A stretch of DNA of 64,000 bases from Streptomyces sp. NBC_00236 (GCF_036195045.1 NZ_CP108100.1:7936001-8000000), one strand, 5' to 3'; shown: positions 50,622 to 59,748, numbered from the stretch's first letter. Numbers and translations are program-made. The notes: generated by a model not told the origin, from the sequence alone.

Positions 50622-51539
50622 CTACGGAGCGCCGCCGTCCGAGGCCAGCAGGGCCTCCCGGCCGATCATGGCCGTGGAGCCGGGTGCCGTACAGGCGAAG
50701 GCGCCCGCCACCGCGCCCAGCCGGGCGGACCCGAGGGCGTCCCGGCCTTCGAGCCGTCCGTACAGGAACCCGGTGACGAACGCGTCGCCCGCACCGTTGC
50801 TGTCCACCACCGGTGCGGGAGGCGAGGTCGCCGGGACGTGGAGCGGATCCGGAGCGCCGTCGCGGGTGAGGACGTAGGAGCCCTCCGCACCCGCCGTGGC
50901 CACCACCGTGCCGGCGCGGCCCTCACGCAGGATCTCCCGCATCAGCGCAGGCGTTCGGTCACCCGTCACCGCCGCGCTGAAGAACACGAGATCGGACCGG
51001 AGGGCGAACTCCCGCTGATGGTCGGCCAGCCCGTCCCAGTCGTGCAGATCGGTGGAGACCGGGACACCGAGGGCCTCGATGTCGTCGTACAGGAAGCGGG
51101 TGAAGTTCATGATGGACAGATGGACATGGCGGGCGCGCCGCAGCCGGGGAAGATAGAAGTCCTGCGGCATCCTCAGGTCCTCGGGATCGCGGGCGTCGTA
51201 GAACGACATCCGCCGGCCGGTCGAATCCACCAGGTTCACCGCACGGCGGGTACCCGCCGCCGAGACCACCGGGTGGAACTCCACATCGCCCTTGGCCAGC
51301 CGCTCGCGCACCTGCGCACCGGTCCAGTCGTCGCCGATGCAGTCGAGCAGCGCGACCTCCAGCCCCAGCGCTCGGGCGCCGAGAGCCACGTTGCCCCCGG
51401 TGTGACCGGGCCACTCCTCGATCGGGCCGACCATGACCGAGTCGGCGAGCGGGACGGGCAGGGCGTCGACGCGGACGATCGTGTCCACTCCGCTGCCGCC
51501 GACCACCAAGACGTCGTATTCCGTTAGTTGTTGGACCAC
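50622..51539 (-). CDS. PfkB-family carbohydrate kinase
   Basis: A 305-residue ribokinase/PfkB enzyme. GHTGGNVALGARALG near residue 50 is the N-terminal substrate-binding signature, and VVDSNGAGDAFVTGFLYG is the C-terminal signature with the catalytic Asp. The sequence also shows DLHDWDGL. It phosphorylates a sugar or nucleoside in the cytosol; the substrate is not identifiable. It is convergent with the amylase and not linked to a transporter. Confidence 0.86.
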   Translation of the reverse strand: MVQQLTEYDVLVVGGSGVDTIVRVDALPVPLADSVMVGPIEEWPGHTGGNVALGARALGLEVALLDCIGDDWTGAQVRERLAKGDVEFHPVVSAAGTRRAVNLVDSTGRRMSFYDARDPEDLRMPQDFYLPRLRRARHVHLSIMNFTRFLYDDIEALGVPVSTDLHDWDGLADHQREFALRSDLVFFSAAVTGDRTPALMREILREGRAGTVVATAGAEGSYVLTRDGAPDPLHVPATSPPAPVVDSNGAGDAFVTGFLYGRLEGRDALGSARLGAVAGAFACTAPGSTAMIGREALLASDGGAP

Positions 51540-51755
51540 TGTTCCGCCTCTCGGTTCCCGCCGTGATCATTATGGCCGAGGCCCCGTACGGATGTCCGGC
51601 CCGCTCCGGGCCCGGATGCCGGGCGATGCGTTCCGGCCAGGGTCCAGTCGTCCCTTGTGCCACCGCGAGCACGGACGACCACTCACCGCGCGTCGCGGAG
51701 ACCCCCTGACTATGCTCGACCGGGGGCCGACGACCTGACTCACATGGAGGCATCC

Positions 51756-52220
51756 ATGCTGCCGCTGCCCGAACCGCGCGACTACCCGCCGCGCATCGCC
51801 ACCGGCGCGTTCATCCTCAATTCCGGTCTGGGCAAGCTCAAGGCGGACGAGGCGACCCAGCAGGGACTGCACGGAATGGCCTGCACCGCCTACCCGTTCC
51901 TGAAGAAGATCGGGCCCGGCCGGTTCACCCGGTTGCTGGCGTGGTCCGAGATCGCGGTGGGCGGCAGCCTGCTGGTTCCCTTCGTCCCGACCAGGCTTGC
52001 CGGGCTGGCCCTCACCGGATTCTCCGGAGGACTGGTCGGCCTGTACCTGCGGGTGCCGGGAATGCGGGAACCCGGCAGTCTGAGCCCGACCCAGGACGGC
52101 GTCGCGCTGGCCAAGGACGCCTGGATGTTCGGCATCGGGCTGGGCTTCCTCGGCGCGGGCACACGCCGGGCCGGCGCGGCGGCACACCGCTGCCGCCGGC
52201 ACCGCGGGTGCGCACGCTGA
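51756..52220 (+). CDS. Small membrane protein, DoxX-like
   Basis: A 154-residue protein with about four hydrophobic segments: RIATGAFILNSGLGKL, LLAWSEIAVGGSLLVPFVP, GLALTGFSGGLVGLYL and DAWMFGIGLGFLGAG. The size and the GxGKL early segment resemble DoxX-type membrane proteins. The ATG at 51756 is chosen because GGAGG lies 5 bases before it; that GGAGG overlaps the alternative ATG at 51744. Function is unknown. Confidence 0.68.
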   Translation: MLPLPEPRDYPPRIATGAFILNSGLGKLKADEATQQGLHGMACTAYPFLKKIGPGRFTRLLAWSEIAVGGSLLVPFVPTRLAGLALTGFSGGLVGLYLRVPGMREPGSLSPTQDGVALAKDAWMFGIGLGFLGAGTRRAGAAAHRCRRHRGCAR

Positions 52221-52246
52221 TCCACCGGCACCACCCGATCCGTCCG

Positions 52247-52287
52247 CGCCGGGGTGGGGGCACGCTCTCCGTGCCACCACCCCGGCG
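52247..52287. terminator. Stem-loop terminator between convergent genes
   Basis: CGCCGGGGTGG (52247-52257) pairs with CCACCCCGGCG (52277-52287). An inner GGCACG/CGTGCC stem and a CTCTC loop continue the helix after one mismatch. The structure ends at the stop codon of the SpoIIE-type phosphatase on the other strand. Confidence 0.75.
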
Positions 52288-54363
52288 TCAGCCGCGCACC
52301 CGGGCCATCAGCAGGGCCACGTCGTCGTGGTCCTGGGGAGCCCGCAGCTCGCGCAGCAGCCGGTCGCAGGAATCCTCCAGCGACGGATCCGGATGCCGCA
52401 ACAGCCCCAGCAGGCTGTCCAGCCGGCTGTCGATGTCGACCTCCCGGGTCTCCACCAGCCCGTCCGTGTAGAGCACGAGCAGGTCGCCGGGCCCGAGCGG
52501 GACGGTGACGTCGCTGAACGGCACACCACCCACGCCCAGCGGTGCCCCGGGCGGCAGATCGAGCAGACGCGGCGCACCGTCCCTCGGGACCAGCACCGGC
52601 GGGAGATGACCGGCCGTACTCACCCGGCACCGCCCGGCGTCCGGGTCGTACACGGCGTACACGCAGGTGGCGAAGGGCGGGTCCAGGTCGGCGGTGATCT
52701 CGTCGAGGTGGCCCAGTACCTCCGCGGGCTGGAGACCGAGCCTGGACAGGGTCTGCGTGGCGGTACGCAGCCGCCCCATCGTGGTGGCGGCGTTGATCCC
52801 GCTGCCCATCACATCGCCCACCACGAGCGCGGTCCGCCGGTGCCGCAGCCCGATGACGTCGAACCAGTCCCCGCCGACCTCGTACCGCGAAGCGGCCGGC
52901 TGGTAGCGGGACGCCACCTCCAGACCCACCGGATCGTGGTGGTTGCGCGGCAGCATGCTGCGCTGCAGGGTGAGCGCGGTCTCCCGCTGCTGCCGGTAGA
53001 GCCGGGCGTTGTCGATGCTGACCGCCGCGCGGGCGGCCAGCTCGCACGCCATCAGCTCGTCGTCCTCGGTGAACGGCAGCGGATTGTCCGTACGGATGAG
53101 GTCGATCGCGCCGAGGACCTCGCCCCGTGCGATCAGTGGCACCGCCATGTAGGAGTGCGCGCCCGCCTGCGCGAGGAGCTCGGCCGACCGGCTGTCCCTG
53201 GCTATGCGCGCCAGTATCCCCGCGTCGAGGTACGGCTCCCGGACCGGCCGGCCGGTCCGCACACAGCGGGTGATCAGCCGGTCGGCACCGTACTGGGCCG
53301 CGTGTCCCGGCGGATCCGCCGCCTCCACCACGGGGTTCGGCCGCGCCGCGACGATGGCCAGGGCCTGGATGAGGATCGGCCCCTCGGTCAGGCCGGGGTG
53401 CCCCTTCAGGACGCTGTCCAGGACATCGACCGCGGCGACGTCGGCGAGCTGGGGCACGGTGACCTCCGCCAGCTCCTGGGCCGTCTGCTCCAGATCCAGC
53501 GTGGTGCCGATCCGTACCGAGGCGTCGGCGATCAGTGCCAGGCGGTTCCGGGCGCGCTCCACCTCGGCACCCGCCCGGTAGCGGTCGGTCACGTCGATCA
53601 GCGACACGGCGATCCCGAGCACCCGGCCCCCGGAGTCGTCCAGGCGGTACAGCGACATCCGCCAGGCACGGTCGGTGTCCGGATCGGCGGGCGTGCGTCC
53701 CACCACCTCGTGGGACACCTGCGGCACACCGCTGCTGAGGACCTCGCGCATCGCCGCCCCGATGGCGTCGGAGTCCAGGAACGGCAGCGCCTCTCCCACC
53801 CGGCGGCCCAGGTGGCCGTCGGCGCTGAGCCCGTCCATCCGCTCCAGCGCGGGATTGGCGGCCAGATAGCGCAGATCGTGGTCCAGGACGGCCAGGCCGA
53901 TCGGCGACTGGTCGACCAGGCGCACGGACAGCGCGAGATCCTGTTCGACCGCGCGCAGCGTCGCCCCGTCCGCCGCCAGTCCCAGCGCGTAGAAGTCGCC
54001 CCGGTCGTCCTGCAGCCGCATGTTGCGGAACTCGAGCAGCCGGGTGGTGCCGTCCTTGTGCCGCACGGGGAAGACACCCGCCCACACCTCGCCGCTGCTC
54101 ATCACCTCGGTGAAGAGCCTCAGCACCAGCTCGAAGTGCTCCTCGTCCACGAGCACCCGTGCGGCGAACCGGCCCAGCGCCTCGGCGGGCGCGTAGCCGA
54201 GCAGCGCCTCCGCCTGAGGGCTCCACAGCACGATGCGTCCCTTGGTGTCCAGCACCATCGCGCCCACACCAAGGACGTCGAGCAGGCCCCCCTCCGGGGA
54301 GCGGTGCACGCCTTCCCTGCGCGCATCGCCCCAGCCGGTCCGCATGTCATCAGTGCCGCCCAC
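52288..54363 (-). CDS. PAS-GAF-SpoIIE (PP2C) serine phosphatase
   Basis: A 691-residue cytosolic signalling protein. PAS 1 covers about residues 25-140 (GAMVLDTKGRIVLWSPQAEALLGY). PAS 2 covers about 145-265 (GLAVLDHDLRYLAANPALERMDG). A GAF domain covers about 285-450 (SYMAVPLIARGEVLGAIDLIR). The SpoIIE/PP2C phosphatase domain follows to the end (YEVGGDWFDVI, VVGDVMGSGINAATTM, STAGHLPPVLV, LVLYTDGLVE, HDDVALL). Such proteins dephosphorylate anti-anti-sigma factors. The GTG at 54363 follows AAAGGA with 6-base spacing. No anti-sigma partner lies adjacent. Confidence 0.88.
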   Translation of the reverse strand: MGGTDDMRTGWGDARREGVHRSPEGGLLDVLGVGAMVLDTKGRIVLWSPQAEALLGYAPAEALGRFAARVLVDEEHFELVLRLFTEVMSSGEVWAGVFPVRHKDGTTRLLEFRNMRLQDDRGDFYALGLAADGATLRAVEQDLALSVRLVDQSPIGLAVLDHDLRYLAANPALERMDGLSADGHLGRRVGEALPFLDSDAIGAAMREVLSSGVPQVSHEVVGRTPADPDTDRAWRMSLYRLDDSGGRVLGIAVSLIDVTDRYRAGAEVERARNRLALIADASVRIGTTLDLEQTAQELAEVTVPQLADVAAVDVLDSVLKGHPGLTEGPILIQALAIVAARPNPVVEAADPPGHAAQYGADRLITRCVRTGRPVREPYLDAGILARIARDSRSAELLAQAGAHSYMAVPLIARGEVLGAIDLIRTDNPLPFTEDDELMACELAARAAVSIDNARLYRQQRETALTLQRSMLPRNHHDPVGLEVASRYQPAASRYEVGGDWFDVIGLRHRRTALVVGDVMGSGINAATTMGRLRTATQTLSRLGLQPAEVLGHLDEITADLDPPFATCVYAVYDPDAGRCRVSTAGHLPPVLVPRDGAPRLLDLPPGAPLGVGGVPFSDVTVPLGPGDLLVLYTDGLVETREVDIDSRLDSLLGLLRHPDPSLEDSCDRLLRELRAPQDHDDVALLMARVRG

Positions 54364-54558
54364 AGACGATCCTTTCCATGCAGTCCTCGCGCCCGGACGC
54401 AGGTCCGCTGTCTCCCATGGTCGCCCCGGAGCCACCACCCCCGCAGCTTCGACGGCTGCGCACCGTGTGCCGCAGGGAGGTTTCGGAAGCCCGAGGGCGG
54501 TCACCCGCAGCGTACGGAGCCGAACACACGAAGACGACCGTCAGGAGAGTGAGAACCC

Positions 54559-54813
54559 ATGGAGAACTGGCGCATGCTCGCGGCCTGCCGCGAGGAGGAC
54601 CCCGACCTGTTCTTCCCCATCGGGAGCACCGGCCCCGCGCTGGTGCAGACCGAGGACGCCAAAGCGGTGTGCCGGAGCTGTCCCGTACGGCAGGAGTGCC
54701 TGCGGTGGGCTCTGGACAACGGCCAGGACGCCGGTGTGTGGGGTGGTCTGGACGAGTCGGAGCGACGCACGCTGAAGCGCCGTTCGCGCAGGCGGGCCAA
54801 GGACCCCCGGTAG
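54559..54813 (+). CDS. WhiB-family iron-sulfur protein (WblE/WhiB1-like)
   Basis: An 84-residue Wbl protein. The 4Fe-4S ligands are Cys10, Cys38, Cys41 and Cys47. GVWGG at residues 59-63 is the sigma-factor-contacting turn, and the tail RRTLKRRSRRRAK is the basic DNA-binding segment. The length and the REEDPDLFFPIGSTGPAL start are closest to the WblE/WhiB1 subgroup. It probably binds the primary sigma factor and senses redox or NO. The GAGAGTGAGAACCC before the ATG gives a weak Shine-Dalgarno. Confidence 0.88.
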   Translation: MENWRMLAACREEDPDLFFPIGSTGPALVQTEDAKAVCRSCPVRQECLRWALDNGQDAGVWGGLDESERRTLKRRSRRRAKDPR

Positions 54814-54888
54814 CGGCGAGGGCATCGTCACACCGATGGCCGCCGTGCCCGCCTGGTGTTTCTCCGGCAGGCGGGTACACGATGAGGC

Positions 54889-55206
54889 ATGGACACCACG
54901 GCATGGATCGTCATCGGCGCAGTCTTCGTGCTGCTCACGGTGGGCGTCGCCGGCGTTCTCCTGGTACGGGTCCTGCGCGCCAGGAAGCTGCTGGCCGACG
55001 CCGGGGTTCCGCTGCGCGACAAGGCGCTGCTCTGGGCGGCGGTGATCTACACGGTCTCGCCCGTCGACCTGCTGCCGGACCCCGTCTACCTCGATGACAT
55101 CGGCTTCCTGCTGCTGGCCCTGCGTTCGCTGCACGGTGCCGCGCGGGCCGCGGGAGTGGGCAGGCACGGGGAGCGGCCGGTGGAGTCCCGGAGCCTCGTG
55201 CCGTAG
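54889..55206 (+). CDS. DUF1232 (YkvA-like) membrane protein
   Basis: A 105-residue protein with one N-terminal membrane helix (WIVIGAVFVLLTVGVAGVLLV). A DUF1232 core follows: LLWAAVIYTVSPVDLLPDPVYLDDIGFLLLALRSL, in which SPVDLLPD is the family signature. The molecular role is unknown. It follows the Wbl gene by 75 bp in the same direction. Confidence 0.78.
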   Translation: MDTTAWIVIGAVFVLLTVGVAGVLLVRVLRARKLLADAGVPLRDKALLWAAVIYTVSPVDLLPDPVYLDDIGFLLLALRSLHGAARAAGVGRHGERPVESRSLVP

Positions 55207-55289
55207 GGCCCCTCGTACCGCCTGCGGAGGGATCGACGTCCGGATTCCGGGCGTCGCCCATGTGCGGGGAACCGGATCCGTCACGCTCG

Positions 55290-55338
55290 TTGACAGCTGA
55301 GCACGTACACGTCACTCTCCTGGGAGAGCGCTCTCCCA
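55290..55338 (+). promoter_or_regulatory. Promoter -35 and LacI-type operator of the secreted GH2-like gene
   Basis: TTGACA at 55290-55295 is a consensus -35 hexamer. TGGGAGAGCGCTCTCCCA at 55321-55338 is a perfect 18-bp palindrome in the expected +1 region, so binding would block initiation. LacI-family sugar regulators such as CebR bind TGGGAGCGCTCCCA; this site is that palindrome with one extra base pair step on each side. Confidence 0.65.
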
Positions 55339-55384
55339 TCCGGTTCCGGGACACCGGTCCCTCACTCTTCTGCCAGGAGAGAAT

Positions 55385-57553
55385 GTGCACAGACCTAGCG
55401 CAGCCCTGCCCGCGAGACCGCGTCCGGGCACGCTGCTGATCACTCTTCTCGCGCTTCTCGCGTCGTCGCTCGTGATGCTGACAGCGCCCCCTGCCCGTGC
55501 CGCCGAGTCGCTTCTCTCGCAGGGGAAGAACGCCACCGCCTCGTCCCACGAGGGGGACGGCTACGCGGCCTCCGCGGCGGTGGACGGAAACCTGACCGGC
55601 ACCCGCTGGGCCAGCGAATGGCGCGATCCCCAGTGGATCCAGGTCGACCTGGGGGCCACCGCCGACCTCAGCAGGGCCGTACTGACCTGGGAGTCCGCCT
55701 ACGGCAAGGCGTACGAGATCCAGGCCTCCGACAACGGATCGGACTGGCGCACCCTCAAGACCGTGACCGCGGGCGACGGCGGAACGGATGATCTCGCCCT
55801 GTCCGGCTCCGGCCGGTACGTCCGCATGTACGGCACCGCCCGGGCCGGGGGGTACGGCTACTCCCTGTGGGAGTTCCAGGTGTACGGCACCACCGGCCCG
55901 CCGCCCGCCACCGGCGGCGCCGTCCGCGTCACCGGCTCGCAGGGCAACTGGCAGCTGACCGTCGACGGGAAGCCCTACCAGGTCAAGGGCCTGACCTGGG
56001 GCCCCTCCGTGGCCGACGCGGGCCGCTACCTCCCCGACCTCAGGTCGATGGGCGTCAACACCATCCGCACCTGGGGGACCGACGCCTCGTCCAAGCCACT
56101 GCTCGACGAGGCCGCGGCCAACGGCATCCGGGTCGTCAGCGGCTTCTGGCTCCAGCCGGGCGGCGGCCCGGGCAGCGGCGGCTGTGTCAACTACCTGACC
56201 GACGACGCGTACAAGACCGCCTCGCTCACCGAGTTCGCCAAGTGGGTCGACACGTACAGGAACCACCCGGGCGTCCTCATGTGGAACGTCGGCAACGAGT
56301 CGGTGCTCGGGCTCCAGAACTGCTACAGCGGTGACGAACTGGAGAGGCAGCGCAACGCCTACACCACCTTCGTCAACGACGTGGCGAAGAAGATCCACAC
56401 CATCGACCCGAACCACCCGGTCACCTCGACCGACGCCTGGACCGGAGCCTGGCCCTACTACAAGCGCAACGCCCCCGACCTCGACCTGTACTCGGTCAAC
56501 TCCTACGGCGACATCTGCGGTGTGCGGGGCGCCTGGGAGTCCGGCGGCTACACCAAGCCCTACATCATCACCGAGGGCGGTCCGGCCGGTGAGTGGGAGG
56601 TGCCGGACGACGCCAACGGTGTCCCGGACGAGCCCACCGACGTCCAGAAGGCCGAGGGCTACACCAAGGCCTGGAACTGCATCACCGCCCACCAGGGGGT
56701 CGCCCTGGGCGCGACCCTCTTCCACTACGGAACGGAGCACGACTTCGGGGGCATCTGGTTCAACGTGGTGCCCGACGGCAAGAAGCGGCTGTCGTACTAC
56801 GCGCTGAAGAAGGCGTACGCCGGATCCACGGCCGGGGACAACACCCCGCCCGTCATCAGCGGCATGACGGTCCAGAACGCCGGCGGAGCCCCGGCCGGGG
56901 CGGAGTTCACCGTCGGGGCCGCCATCCGGGACCCGGACAACGACCCGTTGACGTACCGGATCTTCCTGAGCGGGAACTACGCCACCGGTGACAAGGCCCT
57001 GGTCGAGGCCGCCTGGCGCGCCACGGGCAACGGCACCTTCGCGGTGAGGGCGCCGGACCGGCTCGGGGTGTGGAAGGTCTACATCCAGGCCGAGGACGGA
57101 CACGGCAACGCGGGCATCGAGACCAAGTCCGTGAAGGTCGTGGTGCCCCCGGTCGCCGGCACCAACCTGGCCCTCGGGCGGCCGGCCACCGCCACGTCCG
57201 CACAGGCCGGCAGCACCGGCTGCCCCTGTACCGCCGCGATGGCGACCGACGGCAGGATGGACACCCGCTGGGCCAGCGACTGGAGCGACCCCCAGTCGAT
57301 CCAGGTCGACCTGGGCGAGCGCACGTCGTTGCGCCACATCCAGCTGGTGTGGGACCCGGCCTACGCCAAGGCGTACGAGGTACTGGTCTCGGACGACGGC
57401 ACCAACTGGCGGTCCGTGTACTCCACCACCAGTGGCAACGGCGACGCCGACGACCTCGACCTCGCGCAGACCGCCCGTTATGTGAAGCTCAACCTCACAC
57501 AGCGGGGCACCGGTTGGGGCTACTCGCTCTGGGAGTTCGGTATCTACGGCTGA
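55385..57553 (+). CDS. Secreted glycoside hydrolase (GH2-like barrel) with two discoidin/CBM32 domains
   Basis: A 722-residue exported enzyme. Residues 1-39 form a signal peptide ending ARA. A first F5/8-type C (CBM32) domain covers about residues 45-172 (SAAVDGNLTGTRWASEW, WIQVDLGATADLSRAVLTW). A TIM barrel follows with MWNVGNES (acid/base Glu305) and YIITEGGPAG (nucleophile Glu397). An Ig-like region and a second CBM32 (MATDGRMDTRWASDW) end the protein. The barrel resembles clan GH-A family 2 enzymes, but without the usual sandwich domains the exact family is uncertain. It presumably degrades extracellular plant or fungal beta-glycans. The GTG at 55385 follows AGGAGAGA. Confidence 0.85.
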   Translation: MHRPSAALPARPRPGTLLITLLALLASSLVMLTAPPARAAESLLSQGKNATASSHEGDGYAASAAVDGNLTGTRWASEWRDPQWIQVDLGATADLSRAVLTWESAYGKAYEIQASDNGSDWRTLKTVTAGDGGTDDLALSGSGRYVRMYGTARAGGYGYSLWEFQVYGTTGPPPATGGAVRVTGSQGNWQLTVDGKPYQVKGLTWGPSVADAGRYLPDLRSMGVNTIRTWGTDASSKPLLDEAAANGIRVVSGFWLQPGGGPGSGGCVNYLTDDAYKTASLTEFAKWVDTYRNHPGVLMWNVGNESVLGLQNCYSGDELERQRNAYTTFVNDVAKKIHTIDPNHPVTSTDAWTGAWPYYKRNAPDLDLYSVNSYGDICGVRGAWESGGYTKPYIITEGGPAGEWEVPDDANGVPDEPTDVQKAEGYTKAWNCITAHQGVALGATLFHYGTEHDFGGIWFNVVPDGKKRLSYYALKKAYAGSTAGDNTPPVISGMTVQNAGGAPAGAEFTVGAAIRDPDNDPLTYRIFLSGNYATGDKALVEAAWRATGNGTFAVRAPDRLGVWKVYIQAEDGHGNAGIETKSVKVVVPPVAGTNLALGRPATATSAQAGSTGCPCTAAMATDGRMDTRWASDWSDPQSIQVDLGERTSLRHIQLVWDPAYAKAYEVLVSDDGTNWRSVYSTTSGNGDADDLDLAQTARYVKLNLTQRGTGWGYSLWEFGIYG

Positions 57554-57560
57554 CAGCCGG

Positions 57561-57600
57561 GCGTGCGCCGGTGGGGAGGGCTTCCCTCACCGGCGCACGC
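57561..57600. terminator. Terminator after the GH2-like gene
   Basis: GCGTGCGCCGGTG (57561-57573) and CACCGGCGCACGC (57588-57600) are perfect 13-bp arms around a 14-base loop that can pair partially, lying 8 bp after the stop. Confidence 0.75.
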
Positions 57601-57656
57601 CGTCACGGGGCGTGTCGATGGCGGGCCGCGGGCGGGGAAGCGCACAAGGTGAGGGT

Positions 57657-58166
57657 ATGAACGTCGCAGACATCCTGACCGAGGGATACACCCGCATCCA
57701 AGAGACCGTGCACGCGGCCGTCGAGGGTCTCGAACCCGACACCCTCAACGCCCGCCCGGACGACGGGGCCAACTCGATCGCCTGGCTGGTCTGGCACCTG
57801 ACCCGCGTCCAGGACGATCACCTCGCCGACGCGGCGGGCACCGAGCAGGTCTGGTTCACCGAGGGCTGGGCCGCACGCTTCGACCTGCCCTTCGCCAAGG
57901 GCGCCACCGGCTACGGGCACAGCAGCAAGGAGGTCGGCGCGGTCAAGGTCGGCTCGGCGGACCTGCTGCTGGGGTACTACGACGCCGTGCACGCACGTTC
58001 TGCCGAGTTCATCGGCGGCCTCGACGGCAAGGCGCTCGACCGCGTCGTCGACGAGGCGTGGTCGCCGCCCGTCACCCTGGGGGTCCGGTTGATCAGCGTC
58101 CTGGCGGACGACCTCCAGCACGCGGGACAGGCGGCTTTCGTGCGCGGCTGCCTGGAGCGCCGCTGA
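57657..58166 (+). CDS. DinB-like protein (DUF664, mycothiol-dependent enzyme fold)
   Basis: A 169-residue protein of the DinB/DUF664 four-helix fold. RIQETVHAAVEGLEPDTLNARPDDGANSIAWLVWHLTRVQDDHLAD supplies the first metal-ligand His in LVWHLTR. SVLADDLQHAGQAAFVRG near the C-terminus supplies the remaining His. Relatives are mycothiol-dependent transferases or maleylpyruvate isomerase-like enzymes in actinomycetes. The ATG at 57657 follows AAGGTGAGGG. The 160 bp that follow hold no clear gene. Confidence 0.82.
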   Translation: MNVADILTEGYTRIQETVHAAVEGLEPDTLNARPDDGANSIAWLVWHLTRVQDDHLADAAGTEQVWFTEGWAARFDLPFAKGATGYGHSSKEVGAVKVGSADLLLGYYDAVHARSAEFIGGLDGKALDRVVDEAWSPPVTLGVRLISVLADDLQHAGQAAFVRGCLERR

Positions 58167-58327
58167 GGGCTCCCGTTCGGCCAGGGCCGGCTCGCGGCGC
58201 AGGCCCGATGCCCTGGAGGGGGACCCGGCCCCGGCCCCGGCGATCACCTCGTCCGGCGCCTCGGAGAATTCGGGCCACGGCTGGGTGCCGACCCGGGCCG
58301 GCCGGAGGCGGCGGGACGGCAGGGGAG

Positions 58328-59143
58328 TCAGGCCGACAGGGCGGACGCGCCGCGGGTGCGGGCGTAATGTCCCGGGCCGGTGCCCACGACCCGCTTGAAG
58401 TGGCGTGTCAGATGGGACTGGTCGTAGAACCCCACGGCGCCCGCCACCTCCGAGGCGGGCATCCCCCGCAGGAGCAGCCGGCGTGCGAGATCGACCCGGC
58501 GACCCGTCACGTACTGGTGCGGTGCCATGCCGAACTCCCGGCTGAAGGCCCGCACCAGGTGCGCGTGATGGGCGTGCAGCCGCAGCGCCGCGTCCTGGAG
58601 CGTGATCCCCTCCACGAACCGTTCATCGAGCAGATCCCGCAGCCGGTGGGCGACCCTGCGGTCGTGCACGTACCGTGCGGGCTCCGGACGGCTGCGCAGA
58701 TGCCGGTCGAGCCGTTCGGCGACCAGCGCGAGACGGCTTGCCGCCTCCAGTTCGTCGCCCGGGCCGGCGAGCGTCGTGTGCAGGCGGCCGATCCTGCGGC
58801 GCAGGGCCGGATCGCGCAGGACGGGCCGGTCGACGGCCATGCCGACGAGCCCCTCGTCGACCTGGGCGACATCGAGGTAGAGGACGCGCTTGCGGAACCC
58901 CGCGGCGGTGGCGGCGCCGCCGTTGTGCGGGACGTGCGGGGGCAGCAGGGTCACCACGTCGGTGAGCACCCCGTGCTCGTGGCGGTCCAGGTCGTAGCGG
59001 ACCATGCCCTCGTCCACGATGAGCAGGGTCCAGGCGGCATGGGTGTGCATCGGGTAGGTGTGGTCGGTGAAGTGGGCGTGGAAGACCTCTTCGATTCCCG
59101 CCACCGACGGACGCCACGCGGTGATGTCCGGACGTGCAGCCAT
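58328..59143 (-). CDS. AraC-family regulator with N-terminal cupin sensor
   Basis: About 271 residues from the ATG at 59143. The N-terminal cupin-like AraC sensor contains HTYPMHTHAAWTLLIVDEG. The C-terminal double HTH contains ITLQDAALRLHAHHAHLVRAFSREFGMAPHQYV and PASEVAGAVGFYDQSHLTRHFKRVVGTGPGHYA. The sensor begins close to this ATG; an upstream ATG at 59224 would add 27 residues of low conservation. It is divergent from the DUF2000 gene and probably regulates it. Confidence 0.85.
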   Translation of the reverse strand: MAARPDITAWRPSVAGIEEVFHAHFTDHTYPMHTHAAWTLLIVDEGMVRYDLDRHEHGVLTDVVTLLPPHVPHNGGAATAAGFRKRVLYLDVAQVDEGLVGMAVDRPVLRDPALRRRIGRLHTTLAGPGDELEAASRLALVAERLDRHLRSRPEPARYVHDRRVAHRLRDLLDERFVEGITLQDAALRLHAHHAHLVRAFSREFGMAPHQYVTGRRVDLARRLLLRGMPASEVAGAVGFYDQSHLTRHFKRVVGTGPGHYARTRGASALSA

Positions 59144-59259
59144 GAGCCGATCGTACGCCCGGGCCCGCTGCTCCCCGGCCGTTCGCTCCCCGGCCCGGGG
59201 AGCAGACGTGCAAAGTTCGTACAAGACCGGGCGGCGTGCTGCCGGGCAGGCTCGGGGCC

Positions 59260-59691
59260 ATGACAGATGAACTCGCCCCCGTCCGCTTCGACACCAAGAT
59301 CGCCGTGCTGCTCCGGGACGACCTGGAGACGTGGCAGCGCCTCAATGTGACGGCCTTCCTCGTCAGCGGGCTCGGTACGGCCGTGCCCGAGGTGGTCGGC
59401 GAGCCGTACGCCGACGCCGACGACACCCCGTACCTGCCGATGTTCCGTCAGCCGGTGCTGGTCTTCGAGGGGCCGAAGGAAGTGCTGACGACGGCCCACA
59501 CCCGGGCGGTCGGCCGGGGAGCGATCCTTTCGGTGTTCACCTCCGACCTCTTCGCGACGGGCAACGACCGGGACAACCGGGCCGCCGTCCGCGCGGTGCG
59601 GCGGGACGGTATGGATCTGGTGGGGCTGGCCGTGCACGGGCCCCGCAACGCCGTCGACAAGATCCTCAAGGGCGCGTCGATGCATCCCTGA
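59260..59691 (+). CDS. DUF2000 domain protein
   Basis: A 143-residue protein matching DUF2000: FDTKIAVLLRDDLETWQRLNVTAFL at the start and YLPMFRQPVLVFEG with LTTAHTRAVGRGAILSVFTSDLF in the middle. The fold is related to peptidyl-tRNA hydrolase 2, but the biochemical role is unknown. The ATG at 59260 is preferred over a GTG 24 bases upstream. It is divergent from the AraC gene, a recurrent actinomycete pairing. Confidence 0.75.
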   Translation: MTDELAPVRFDTKIAVLLRDDLETWQRLNVTAFLVSGLGTAVPEVVGEPYADADDTPYLPMFRQPVLVFEGPKEVLTTAHTRAVGRGAILSVFTSDLFATGNDRDNRAAVRAVRRDGMDLVGLAVHGPRNAVDKILKGASMHP

Positions 59692-59708
59692 CCACGTGGG
59701 ACGCGGGC

Positions 59709-59742
59709 GCGCGGCCGACGGACGGATGTCCGCCGGCCGCGC
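59709..59742. terminator. Bidirectional stem-loop between convergent genes
   Basis: GCGCGGCCG-a-CGGAC (59709-59723) pairs with GTCCG-c-CGGCCGCGC (59728-59742) with one mismatch and a GGAT loop, between the DUF2000 and polyprenyl synthase stop codons. Confidence 0.75.
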
Positions 59743-59748
59743 GGGGCG

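Noticed and set aside
52327..54552. 741-codon plus-strand frame opposite the SpoIIE-type phosphatase
   Set aside because: Arg/Gly/His-rich with no domain; the minus strand has PAS, GAF and PP2C motifs.
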